A stretch of DNA of 64,000 bases, from contig CM039194.1 in the NCBI GenBank assembly GCA_008360975.2, positions 13,068,426 to 13,132,425 on the forward strand, read 5' to 3'. Source of the stretch: Lichenostomus cassidix (taxonomy: Eukaryota; Chordata; Aves; Passeriformes; Meliphagidae). The translations under genes and the position numbers were made by a program. The notes below the pieces were generated by a model. It made no database searches. It was not told where the DNA came from and saw nothing but the letters and a program-made list of their open reading frames with translations. How positions within the stretch are numbered: position 1 is the stretch's first letter; each line of letters opens with the position of its first letter. Positions 36,258 to 48,883 of the stretch are shown piece after piece.

Positions 36258-39200
36258 GTTGTGTTGATGTGGGACTTCTGGGAGGGGTCTTGGGTGGGAA
36301 GGGCTGTTTTTTCTGGTGAAGTTCTCCCCATTCTTGCCTGACCCCTGTTTCCTCGAGGCTCTTGGTGGGTGTGGGGTGTGTGCTTTGCAGCTGCTGAGCT
36401 TGCAGACATTTTTCTGTTGTGTCATTGTGGAAACCATAAAGCTGTAGGAATGGTACAGGTTCTCATGAATTCTGGCTAAGAGAGCTCCACCACTCCATGT
36501 TCCCTGTATGTTTGACTCCTGGGCTCAGCCCTTTACACCCCTTATTCCCCAGCGAGTTTGCTTTGTGCTGATTACTCCAAGCAGAGTGCACAAGGTGTGT
36601 CACCTCCTGACTCTGCTGAGTCTTTCTCCAGTTTTCCAGTTAGGGTGGAGGTGTGAATTGGCACTGCCAGACTCCTGATCCTCCAGCCTCCATGGGCTGC
36701 ACCGAATTCTCACACCTGTGCCAGCAGGACAGGAGGATTTTGGTACATCTGTCCTGAATATGGATTTCTGAGGACAGAAGAAAAATACAAGTTGGAGGTG
36801 TATTCAACCTGTAATTCAGCTCCAGCCACAATACCTTTCCCTCTCACACCTACAGCCAAGTCCTTCCCCACCACTGGGACTCCAGTCCCACATGGCTTGG
36901 AAAGCCCTGCAGGTGCTGCCCTGCAATTGCCACTGCTTTACTCCTCATATCAGCTCACTCTTACCTCGTGCTCCACCCATCTCCTTGTCTAAGGTACCTG
37001 TCATCTCCTGTCTCACACTTCAGCTGCTCCCTGGCTGGGGCAGGACTGACATTTCACCAGCTGCACAGCTCAGTGAGGAGCACAATCCATCCTTGCTGGA
37101 TGTCTCTGGGTGCTCCTCAGTTATGTGTAATAACCAAGCAGAGAGCAGGCTGTACCCTCAGAGTAAAGGTCATTGTCATGAAATAGAAAACAGGTTATTC
37201 CAGAGGGTGAATTCTTCTCTCTGACCATGGAGCAGCTGCAGTTGAACAAAATTTTGGACAAGACCTAGGCAGTGAATTTGACTTTTCTACAGGGTGTATC
37301 AAATTTCTGGGATTAATAGTGTTGGGGTTTTAAACCTGGTTTTTCTAACAGAATAAGTTCTGTAGTCAAGTGTTATCTACTTTTCTTGATAGAAACAGGA
37401 AAATAAGTATTTCTTTCCAGTTTCTCCACAGAACTGGAGGAAGAGTTAAACCTAGATATAAGAAAAGCTATTTGTAAGAACACTAAAAATCCAGGTACTG
37501 TGATTATTTGTTTTGCAATGCTATAAAAAATATCAGTTCCTAGGGAGAAGGGGTACAAAGCTGTGTTTTACTACAAAAAATACAAAGCAATTCCATCAGA
37601 CTTCTGTGCCTGGGAGGTAACACTCCAGTGAAGAATAGAGCTGCAAACAACCTTTTCAGACCTGTGTAGTCCATTTCCATCCATTTTTGTATTCTTGTTC
37701 CAAGTCCACCAGGATTTCTGAGAGCAGAGGTAGTTATCCCAGTGTGAGAGGGTGATGCCAGCTTTTTCATAGTGTGCAGATGACTGGAGGGATTCAAAGA
37801 CAGTGTTCAGCTCATTATCATGTGAAATTCAGCTGGGTCTGTAACTTGGCTGGTCTCTCAGCTCACCACAGCAGCAGCCTCAGTGGGAATGTCACTGTGC
37901 TGTTTGCCCTGTCCCTCTGAGTGTCTGAGGTGTTCCAAGAGCTGCCTCAGCCTCTGGGGGACACTGCAATGCATTTATCTTCTCCCCTGACATGCTCTGT
38001 CTCTTGATGGCAGTGGATTTGTGCTCAGTGGTGAGCAGGAGAGCCAGGCATGGCTGTTTAGAATCTAACACTGCTGCTTGCACACACTTTTCATTTTTCC
38101 TCCATCCACAAAACACAAATAACCCCAGTGACCCCAGCCAGGCTGCTCTCACACTCTGGTGCCTGCAGCTGTGGAGGAGCCAGTGCTCCATGTGTTAAAA
38201 ATGACCTGGTTTCTCTCTGGGAGATTTCTCTGTGTCATGTCTCAAGGGTTTGATTTATCTTTTCTGAGGCACCTGTCATTTGTGAGGCAAGCCTTGGCTC
38301 AGGGCAGGTTGCCATGGGGTTGTGCTGTGTAGCCTTAATGGGATAAGGATGTGGTGGGTTGTGTTCCATCAAAGCCCTCTATTGTTTCTTCCTCGTCCCT
38401 CATTAAAATGAGTAACTGGAATTTCTCCTTTGCCAGTGTTTCACTCTGAGAGGATTTCTCTCTAATAGATGTCAAACTTGCCCATTAAGAAGTGGGTAAT
38501 GAAACCTAGGTGGCCCAAGTGAGCTATCAGCATGCAGCCCAGCACAGCCTCTCACCACAGTCAGGAGAAGTGACAAATGTTATTATAACCTCAGCTTGCT
38601 ACTGCTGTCCGGACACATTAGGACTGAGCAAGCATTTTAAAATAAATTAAGATCACAAATAACTGTGTAAAACACAGGAAACGAGCCTCATAACTCAGGT
38701 GGATGGGCTGCAAGATTAACAGCTCAGGGAGAGCTGGATGGCAGCCCTCTCCGGTTCATCGGCTCTGACACCTCATAAAATAACAAAGGAGACTTTGGGC
38801 AGAAGGAGCCAGCGCCAGATATTGTTGACACTGGAGAAAAGGGGAATTGGATCATAATTCTCAGGCATCCCAGTGCACCGGAGATTCTCCTTCCTCCCAC
38901 AAGGTCTGGGGCTTACTGCAAAGGTCAGTCTTGGCTGATGAATGGAAAGGAACACGTTGGGTCTGGGTTTGCTTCTTAAGTCTGGCACTGAAAGACACTC
39001 AGAAGAACATCCCTAATGAGGTGTATATCTTCCTGGCTTTAGGTAGACAGAGGTTTGTTCTGAGAGCTGCAGACACCTCAGCAGAAGCCCCAGCGAGGGA
39101 TCCTGTGCAGAGAGCCCCAGGGCAGTGAAGCTGGTGGAGCTGGCATTAGCTGTGGAAGGAATTGCTTCTAAATGAAGCCTTCATTGGAGTTAATTGCCAC

Positions 39201-40703
39201 CCCCACGCTAATGCTGAGAACCAGATGAGTTTTATTATGCATACAAGAGCACTTCATCAGAGAAGGGCTAAAGCAGATGAACCAGTTGCACAGAGCAAGT
39301 GTCAGCTCATTTATAATCCATTTGGAAATCCCTAAATGACTGCTCATGATAATCTGGGAGTGCTGTCCCGTGGGGAGGATCAGTCTCTGCCCTCATCTGA
39401 CACTTGTCAAGCACCTGCTGCCAGCCTGGTGTCAGAGAGAAGTCCTGGGTAGTCCTGATTTCTGGTTGAATCCAACACAGCAGTGGGTTTATGATCATTC
39501 TGGCTGTGAGGATCTTTCTGGCCTCACTGCAGTTTGTGCAGATTTTGCCTGAGTGTTGGCAATTCAGGCAGAAATCCAGAACCAATGCATATGACAATGG
39601 AAAGAAGAGGTAGTGTTGTCAGGAAGGAAACTTATAGGAACAGCACAGTTCTCTCAGAAACTCACAGATCTTGTGTTTGTACAAGCTTTGAGGGCAGGTT
39701 GGTTTGGGCCTTTTTTTCACTTTCTTCTTTCTGTGTGTAGAGTAGCTCAAATGCAGATGGTATCTGACTCTACTAAGAATTTAACAGTGCTGCTGGAAAT
39801 CAATAGAGAAGAATTTCAATGAAAAAAATGGAGCAAGCAAGAAGAATAGGATTTCTAGCTGTATTCTTTCTGTGCTCCTTTTAAATCAAGGGAGAAAAAG
39901 ACAGGGACCATCTGATCAGTGCCTCTGTCCCCTCCAGTCACAGGCAAATCTGCAACAGGTGGAAAGGCAAAAAGAAAGGGAAATTTTTCCAGCTAACATA
40001 GAAAAACTCAGGTGTTAGAGATTGGTAAGCAATTGTGTCGATAAAAGAAAATAAAAACCTGACTCTGCAGCATCAGGGAGAAAGGAGTAAATGGCAAAGC
40101 ACATATATTGGGACACCATGCATATGAGTATATAAATTATCTCAATGAACATGCAGGGGAATCCTCTGTGGCTTGCACAGACAGCTTCATTCTGGAGATG
40201 TGGTTTAAAGCTAATGATGCACTAAAGCAGAAAAATTCACCCAAACTCTAAACTTCCAGCCATCTCTCCCAGGCAGCTCTTTGCAGCAGGGCTTGTCACT
40301 TGGAGGATGTGCAAGATTGCTCTCTACTCCTGCTTGATGTTTCAGTTACATTCACAGCACACATGGACTCCAGCTCCCCATTTGTTCCTTTGGTGGCTGA
40401 AATTTAGACTTTTTAAGGCTTTTTTTTCTTTTTCCCCTGAGCAGATAGGAAAGAGGTTGGTTTGGTTTCTTTCCCTGCCAGTGCAATATTTTTGTGGATC
40501 TTGGCCTGTCTAATTTCAGACTTGCTGCTCAAATATCACGCTCTGTCCATCCTCTAACAATGTTGTGAACTTTCCTTTTGCTGTCTTCCTGCTCACAGCT
40601 GAATAATCTCAGCAAGGGAAAATAAAAGTGATAAAGGGCAGATAACTGAAGTTCTTCTTCCTTAGATAATCTCTGCTAATTATCCTTGGTTTTTATCTTG
40701 CAG
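36258..40703 (+). other. GRIA1: GRIA1 intron 4
   Basis: A 4446-nt intron with a weak GTTGTG donor and an acceptor ending TTTTTATCTTGCAG. No repeat of recognisable family and no gene is seen. Around 39160-39260 there is an AT-rich block with TTATTATGCATACAAG that looks unlike its surroundings and could be conserved non-coding DNA, but this is only an impression. Confidence 0.9.
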
Positions 40704-40757
40704 ATCATCAAGCTTGAAAAGAATGGGAATGGGTACCACTACATTCTGGCAAATATG
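40704..40757 (+). CDS. GRIA1: GRIA1 exon 5 (amino-terminal domain)
   Basis: A 54-nt exon of exactly 18 codons, IIKLEKNGNGYHYILANM, phase 0 at both ends. It follows TTATCTTGCAG and is followed by GTGAGT. The 54-nt size is the usual size of this exon in AMPA subunit genes as I recall. It encodes residues 216-233 of the amino-terminal domain. Because it is a multiple of three, skipping would keep the frame but delete part of the domain. The human protein has GIGYHYILANL here, so NGNG and the final Met are small differences. Confidence 0.97.
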
Positions 40758-40955
40758 GTGAGTTGCCCTAATTGGTGGGGTTTTTTTCTATCTCACATTT
40801 TTGTAAAGCACTATATTTATAATTACTGAGCTGTACCCCCTTTTTCTCATCCACCTCACAGGTAAAAAATTATTTTTTGCTCTGTTCTCCTTGTGGAGTT
40901 TTCACTCTTGAGCCAGCAAGATATTTACAGGGTATCTCCAAGTGTGCTGGGGTTT

Positions 40956-41023
40956 TGTGGTGGTTTGACCTTGGCTGGATGACAGATGCCCACCAAGGTC
41001 ACTTTGTCACTCTCCCCATGGTG
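40956..41023 (+). mobile_element. ERV LTR remnant (5' end)
   Basis: TGTGGTGGTTTGACCTTGGC followed by TGGATGACAGATGCCCACC and CACTTTGTCACTCTCCCC matches the beginning of an LTR common in bird genomes as I remember it (GGTTTGACCTTGGCTGGATG, then GTGCCCACCAA). Only about 70 nt of the 5' end remain recognisable. The rest seems deleted or too diverged. Confidence 0.55.
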
Positions 41024-41332
41024 CTAAATGAAATCTGACTGTCGTGGCCCTAGGGAAAGAATTGGATGCAAAGATTTCTGTAAGGAAAAGATTCTCCCTT
41101 CAATGCAGGGAGGTGCAGCCTGAGGACAGAGCAGTTTGGGGCAGTGGCAGGACCATCTTTCTGGAGCAAGGAGGATGGAAAATTTCTCTGCTTAGGGGGA
41201 TTTGGGAAGAGGTAAGAGAGAGAAATGGAGGTTTTTCGCAGCAGAGCTCCTACCTACTCCTCCCCAAATGTGTCCATCCATCCAGGGGGATGTTGGCAGT
41301 CTGGGGCTGAGGCTGCTGTCCCTGGGACTCCT

Positions 41333-41386
41333 GTGTCCATGTGGATGCCCATGTGGATGTCCATGTGTCCATGTGTCCATGTTCCT
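41333..41386 (+). repeat. TCCATGTG-type minisatellite
   Basis: Short tandem units of CCATGTG(GAT/TCC), about 6-12 bp each, repeated five to six times: GTCCATGTGGATGCCCATGT and onward through GTCCATGTGTCCATGT. Confidence 0.85.
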
Positions 41387-42318
41387 GTTCTTTCTCCCTT
41401 TCTGGGAGGTAGTACGTCAGCCCAGGGGTAATTAAACTTTAAACTCCCAATTAGTCAAGCAGTGGCTGCCCTTCTCCTTCTCTCAGTCCCAAGATAACTC
41501 TGTAATTTACAAGGCAAAAATGGCCACATCATTACCCTGCAGTGCCCTGTTCTGACCCTGCACCCTGCGCTGGCTGCCTACCATGTAATTACAGAGATGA
41601 AAATGTTACCTTGTGCAGGGGGAGACATGCAAAACCACAGAGCAGCCAAGAACTTCAGCTGCTAATTTTTTAAAAGATTATTGTTTGCTGTAACCCAGGT
41701 CCTGGATGTTTATGAAAATTCCTTCATTAAAGTTAAGCAGGAAAACAAGCTGGTGGCACTGGAGTGAGAGTTTCTGGGCACTTTTATGTCCCCCACATGG
41801 AAGGCTGAATGAGAATATCACCTCTCCTCTTTGCACAGTTTCATAAGGAGAAATGCATGAAAGGCATGAGGTGAACTGAGCTAACCCTCAGGTGTAGGAG
41901 ATTTGAAGGACATTTCCCTCTGTCTTAGGACACCACTCTCCCACTTTCACCTGGAGAAAGCACACTTGTCCCATCTTTAATGTGTTTTCTTGGCCTTTGC
42001 ACAAATGCTGAGAGGACAGGGCTGTCTGGAAGAGGCTGCATACTCAGCCAACATGGCTTGTTAATAATTAACTCGGAGCAGAAGGCTTTTCATTTCCCCA
42101 GCCCCTCTGCAGGGACTTTCTGCCTCCCACTGTAGCTCAGGGGAGGGGGCTTTGGGTCCCACAGTGTCTGACAGGACCAGCAGAATTCACTGGTGTGCTT
42201 TCCAAGCAGCTTGGATTCAGGAGAGAAGAAACAGTGAAAGGAATTCAAGCTTTAGGTTTGGTCTTTCCTGCTCCTGAAAACCCAGCATCACACAAGAGGC
42301 AAACACCAGAGAGAAGAA

Positions 42319-42440
42319 CAAGGGAAAGGGAAAGGGAAAGGGAAAGGGAAAGGGAAAGGGAAAGGGAAAGGGAAAGGGAAAGGGAAAGGGAAAGGGAAAG
42401 GGAAAGGGAAAGGGAAAGGGAAAGGGAAAGGGAAAGAAAG
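42319..42440 (+). repeat. (GGGAAA)n hexanucleotide array
   Basis: About twenty almost perfect tandem units of AAAGGG on the plus strand, followed by a decayed AAAGAAAGAGAAAAAG tail. With G3 tracts separated by three A, it fits the canonical G-quadruplex pattern G3N1-7 many times over, on the strand that also appears in the pre-mRNA. The long open frames across it (Arg-Glu or Pro-Phe dipeptide repeats) are artefacts of the hexamer. Confidence 0.97.
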
Positions 42441-45400
42441 AGAAAAAGAAAGATAAAGGAATAATCAGACAGCATGGGAAAATTTTTTCAAAAAGAAGCC
42501 TGTCACCCCTCAAGGTTAAGAAGGTCCTTTCCTGAGCAGAACAATGTGGGCAGGTTGAGACACCAGAAGCCAAATCAGTTTCTGTGATGTGCTGCACCCA
42601 CACGGGAGCTGCTGGATAATGGGTTTAGCAAGGAGAATGGCAAAAAAGCCCTGAAGATCCCATGTTTCTGAGGCCATAGGACAGCAAGGAAGGACAGCAA
42701 ACCTCCATATGCGGGGATGGCCAGGCATTTTATAAGAGATTGTCAGAAGTCAGCACCTGGCAGTGTTAAACCCTGGTGTGAACACTCTGATCCAAGAGAT
42801 CACAGTAGGTTTTACCCTCTTCTGAGGACATCTCATCGCTGGATTAGAGCCTTCAGAGGGTGTAGCCTGCTGTAATTTATTCCCACTGACTCACACACGT
42901 AGTGGTAGACCTTACCCACCCCGCATTTTCCCCTGCAGACATGTCCTAGGATGACAGGGACTGCGTTTCCCACACACACTCTTGTACCCTCGTGCCTGGA
43001 GAACAGCCCTGCTTTGTGTAAGTGCCTCATTCCAGAGCACTGAGTTGGCAGAGAATAAATTAGGAGCTAAAACCTGGAAGTGTTGGGTTTACAAATGAGT
43101 TATTTTTTGTCTCCTGTGCTGACTGAGGCAGTCCTGAGTTTAGGACTCTCATCCTGTATGAAGATAAGGTCGAGGGAATGCTCAGCTGGTTTGTAGCCAC
43201 TGAGTTTCCTGCACTAGCTGAGCAAGGGGAGGAATTTTCAAAGCCTGCCTTTTGCCTAACCTCCTTGGCTATGGAAAAATAGCCAATCATGGAAGCAACA
43301 CATTGGAAGCAAATATTGGGAAACATTTCTGGATAACCCCACTTAAATTCCTTTTTATAGCTATATTCCTTTTCACAGCTATACTCAGCCAAAATCCAAG
43401 CAGCAGCACACGACTGCCCAGTCACAGCAGCTTCAGACTGGTGCTGCAACATGAATGCAAAGCAAGTTTGCAAGGCTGAGAAAGCCTCACAGGCTGAGAA
43501 AAGTCTAAAAAAACTCCTCCATAGGCACATTTTGGAATGGAGGAATTCCCTGTCTGGCCACAGCCAATCCATGAGCAAAGAGGCACTCCCTTGCATTAAC
43601 CTTGCTGTGTGTTTGCCCAGCAGCTGCCCTGGGTGAGCTGCAGTGAAGTACTGAGCAGAATTTGACAGCAGCAAGTGAAAGCTGGTATATCCTAGCAGGA
43701 GCAACTTTCTGTTTCAGTGAAATTGCTGTTGCCAAGGCGAGACAATAATATTTCTGCGTTCACAAACAAAATGAAACCACTCTGCACCTTAGGCACTGGG
43801 CAAGCTTCCTTCTCTGAACCTGCTACACCTGCTGAAGACACAACCTGTCTTGTCTGCCCAGCCCTGCCCATCCTACAAAGTTCTGACTGAAATATCCCTG
43901 CCAGGGGAAAGGTTTCTGTGAGCATCCCTGCCTCTCCTCAAGCCACATTTGGCACTGTGCATGGCTTTTGCACACTCATGAAATCTTGATATTCAGTTGG
44001 TACCCATTAGAGTTACCCCAGTTGGCATTTACCAGAGCCAGCCTGGTTCTGGATATTTGATATTTGTCAAGTGCACTGGGGCTTTGCAGTCATTCTCCCT
44101 CTCCCTCTCTTCCCCTCTGGAACTCAAAGAGATTTGGCAACTTTAAGAAGTGTTTGTTTTTGTGAGTCTTATTTTTCTAAGCTTTGTTCTCAGCCTTTGA
44201 GATCATCAGTTCTAGCAACCACAAAGGGGAAAAAAAAATACAGTCAATACTATCAGAGGAGCAAGCTTAGAAACTTCTGGGATTCCTTTCCTTTGAAATT
44301 CAGGCTTTTTCCTCATAACCTTGGCTTTGTGTATCTGTTTGTCCTACGCCATGGATGTGAGCTGACTGCTGTCAGTAGTGGGAGAGCATCAGGGGGAGTG
44401 TCATCTCTCTTGGGCAGAGAAAAATCTTTGTCATCAAATAAGCGACATTCTTGTGACCTCTTTTTAAAGCAAAATTATGAAAGACAGCTCCCACATACAG
44501 TGCTTCAGCCTCTTTTTTCTCTCCTGGCACATTAGTCCAGGTTGTTCTTTCAGCAAATGCTCTTTATTTTTTTGAAGATGAATAGGTAAGTGCATGAGAT
44601 TGCTGATGGCAGGGGTGGCAGGGAAAAGCAGAGATACAAACAGTGTTGATTAGCAAAGGTAAGCACTTTTTCCTGTGCCATTCTCCATCAGCCTGTCAGC
44701 ACTGAGTGAGGCCATGGACAGTTGCATTGTGCTGGCTGTTGTGCTGGTGGTGGTGCAGGTAGTGCAGTAGTTCCCAGCACAGCAGCTTTGCCAGCAGAGT
44801 GGCTTGTGCAGGACTCAGACAAGATATGCTGGGTTGATCCAGTTGACCTGTGGGTTAGATGGGCAGTTTTGACTTTTTTGCCCCCTTTTTGTGTGCATCT
44901 CTTGCTGATTTGAAGCTCTGGTTTGTGAAGTTTCCAGAAGGATGTGCACAGCATCTCCTTCTTGTCCTGGCAAAAAATCTCAAGATACCTGGTCTTCCAA
45001 AAATTACATTCTTCAATTGGAAAAATACACCCTAAGTTACTTTTAAGGTTTCTGACATTATGCCCATTATACCTTTCTTCTTCCTGAGAGGTTGGTGCAA
45101 GTAGGCTCATGAGACAAATTCATTTTCTATGCAGAGGAAGACTAATATATCAGTGAAACTTCTGCATTTCAACTTCCAAACAGCTTTTGTGTCCTGATTC
45201 AAAAATTATCAAGCAGAAGAACCCCATATAACATTATCTCATCCGAATTACTGATAGTAAAAGACACAGCAGTGCCCTGAATTAATTTTTGCTTGAACTA
45301 GAGTGTCTCATGTATAAGAAAATTATCTGGTTTGATACAAAAATTGCCCACACAGGAGAATATGAACAGCAACCTTGGGAGGATTTTTGCAGCAGTTAAT

Positions 45401-48400
45401 GAGGGCTCAGAACCATGAGTGACTTACTGTGGCTTAAAAAATCAGAGCATCAGGTGAGTAACTGACAGATTATATTACAGCTATTGGAAGGGAAAATATG
45501 TTTGCTTAAATTTCAGTGAAATGGTGTTAAACTAACAGGTTTCCTCAGCCATTTGCCATCTCCTAATCCATTACCCCAGCTCAACTGGCAAGTGCTGATG
45601 TGTAAATCCATAGTATCTGCCTCATGGTGACTTCATTTGTGCTCTTTTCTAGTCAAAACATGCTTAGCTTCAGCTTCCTCCACCAGATTTATGCTTCTGT
45701 TTGCTAGACAAAATATTCCATTACTGATGTTTTGATCCTTGTAAGCTCTGATCAGGTCATCCCTTAATCATATCTTTGATTGAATTCATGGCATCTGCCA
45801 CTGCACGGCACATTTCCCAAACCTTTAAATCAGTTTATGCCCTGGAAGCTCTCTAATGCAAAAAACATCCACCTAGAGCATTTCTTCCTCTGCCTGCACT
45901 GAGCCTTCTGACAAGATGTGTATGGTCATTTACACCCAGAATGTGCTGCAGCTGTGGGGTTGGGCAAATGCAAATATCACAATCTGCAGATCTACGCCAA
46001 AGAAAAGTTCATATTTTCTGATTCATCTCCAATCCCTTGTGCTTAAAATCTGGATTAAAATCTGCATTCTCACCTGATCTGGCTTATGTTGCATCCACAG
46101 ACAGGACAAAACACTCTCATCAAACTGCAGGGTTGGTGAGGTGTCTGACAGTGCCATCTTCTCCTGTCTTTCTTTTCCCTTTCTTCACTAACTTCTGAGT
46201 TACAGTGAGGACTCACATGTTGTGCTGCAGCAATGGGATTTGACACATTAATAACTCCGCAGAGGAGAAAAAACCCTCTCCCATTGCAAGACACACTGGA
46301 ATGAGACTGGAGCAGATGGGCTCTTTTTTGACATACCCTCCTCATTAATACAAAGTGATGGGAGTGAGGAATGATGCTTCACTGGAGAAGTCAAGCTTGA
46401 AGATAATTTGGTATATTAGAGATGCTCCGTCTGGAAACACTCAATTTCTTGCTCCCTGCAGTAAGTCATTGCTGTACCTTGGAATGACAGGAGCCACTTT
46501 GTATTCACTCAGCTGATCTACAGCCATTCAGAAGCAAAAATTTTTTGCTTTGCGAAGTTTCTTGTAATCATAAAATCTGCTATGAGGAAGTAGTCTGGCA
46601 TTGCAAGTCATGCATTTAAACAGAGCTGGGCCAGTTTCCCGATGCTGCCACAGGTTTCTGTGGCACCCACCCAAGCTCAGAGTGAATTGCTTAAACGCTT
46701 TTGGCTTGAAAAGGATATTTCAGTCTGCAAAGCAGACTCTAGTCTCTTCATCCCAGACAGAAAGGGACTTAAAAAACCTAATACTCCTTCCTGATGAGGA
46801 GGCTGTTAGCTTCAGCCAACAAGCCTTCTCCAGGCAATTCAAAAGAAAGGGGTGTTTTTCCCTCTCCTCATTCAAAGCTGAGTTTACCAGCCTCAAGGGC
46901 AGATCTGGAGAGCTCAGAAGATGCAGCAGGAGGAGAGAAAACAACACTGTTTCTCAGGAACGTGGCTGTCTTCAAGGAGACTCTGTAATGTCCTTTCTCC
47001 CAGGAAAAGAGGAGGCTTGGAGCACGGGCTGGGAGGTTTTTGGCTGGGCTGTGGGATGGTTTTTGAGCTGCTGAGCCACAGCCTGCCCAGAGCTCAGCCT
47101 GTGCTGCTGCTCCTGCAGCTTCAAAGGCACCACAGGAGGCACCTGCAGGGAAAGGGCCAGCAATTAATGCAAGTTTAGTGAAACACAAAGAGAATCTGGA
47201 GGTGTGGGGCGATGGCTGGCTGCCTCTCAATGTCTGGGTGCATTCCCGTGGGCAGGGATGGTATTCCACAAGCAGCTGTGCCACCAAGTGTCATCCATGT
47301 GCAGAGAGGAGGCAGAGGTTTGGGATGGTGAGGCAGTGAAATATGAGGGTGAAAGGAGAGATGTGGGGAAGTCAGTGATGCTGGCAGATTTGAGGAGGGT
47401 TGTGCACAAAGGGATGAGGTTCTCCCTACACTGGCAACTGCCTGCATTGACCACTCAGTGTTCTGGCTCCTCATAGTGTCCAGGGTATAAATTAGGAGCT
47501 GGTTCATTTCTGGAGGGACTTTCTTTTCAAGGCAGATCCTTCGTGGGCCACTTAATCAAGATGGATTCATGAGGCCCATTTCAAGTCATCAGTCTTCGTG
47601 CATTATGCATTTCCTTTGATGATTGAGCCCACAAGCAGTGCAGAGGAATATAAATGTGGGACTTGCTGACGCCTCTCCCAGCAACCAAGGCAGAGAATGG
47701 GACAGTAAAACAACCTTTGGCTGAAAACTGCTTTCAGTTTAAAAACAGCATAAAGAACAGACACATCAAGGAAAGCACAATGAGGAAAAGCCCCTTCTCA
47801 GTACTGTTTTCTATCTGAAGCCACAAAGGTCTGTAATAGCTGCCCATATTATTTCCTCTCAGCAGCACCCTGCACGTAATTGCTCTGCAAGGTTCATTAA
47901 TGCAGAGAGGAGCCCATGGCATGGGCTAAAGAGCAAATTCCCTCCTTTGAACCCAGGCTGGCTGCTGCTGGAGCAGCGTGCTGCAGATGCTGTGAGTCAG
48001 AGCAGGCTGGAGGAGGGAGCTGCCTCAGCCCATCAGCACCATGGGGACAGATTGCTGTGGTTTGTTGTCAGCCTGCTCCTTCGGTGGCATTTGGAGAGCC
48101 AGGAGTTCTCCAGGCATGTGCAAGGCAGGAGGCCACGTCCTCTGTTTGGCTGAGGTGGTTTTGTGGAGTGAATTTAAACCAAAGGGACAGCTGGTCCTGC
48201 CATGGGGCAGGGGTTGGCTGGCTGATGGATGTCCCCTCCAGCCTGGCTGTGATGGTTCCCAGGGATAGCTGTGCCTGCAGGAGTGTTGTTGTCTCCCCTG
48301 CAGTCTCCACATCCTGCTGCTCTGTGCTGCCTCTGGGTCCCTGTGTGCTTTTCCAGGGGCACTGGACTGTGAGTTCCCATATTCCCCCTCCCTGGGGATG

Positions 48401-48864
48401 GCCAGTGCTGTGCAGGGAGCTGAAGCTTGATCCCTGCATGTCCAACAGGCACATCCCAAATGCTTCAGGTGTCAGGAGCTTGAAGCAACTCACATACAAC
48501 CACATTCTAGGAGCTCATTTCTCAGCTCATTTCCCTGAACTGTGCTCCAGACATGGCTGCAAAGCAAGATTTTGCCAGTATTCCCTGGTAAATTTTAGAA
48601 ACAGTTTCAAAGCCATTTGATGGCTCCATGGGACCACATGGAATGCATCCTTCCAGCACTGCTCACTTCTTGCTGTGCTTGGTTGGATGACAGAGGGAAG
48701 CATTTCTGGGCTAGTTCTTTCCCAAACTGGTTGGTATAAACATATCCCTGCAACAGCACAGCTGCTGCCCCTCAGTCATGGGTTACAGTCTTTTCTTAGC
48801 CAAGTTGTAAGAATTTATTTTCTGTTTCCCAAATATGGACAATTGAAAACAAAATAAAAGATCC

Positions 48865-48883
48865 TTTTTTTTTTTTTTTTTTG
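48865..48883. repeat. Poly(T) run
   Basis: Roughly eighteen consecutive T residues in intron 5. The flanks show no LINE or SINE features. Confidence 0.8.

Noticed and set aside
42195..42603. Arg-Glu and Pro-Phe dipeptide-repeat open frames
   Set aside because: They are the translation of the (GGGAAA)n array and have no other protein features.
45690..45860. Possible old CR1 fragment near GATCAGGTCATCCC
   Set aside because: Only a few short blocks resemble the CR1 reverse strand, and I could not follow their order, so I did not list it as a feature.
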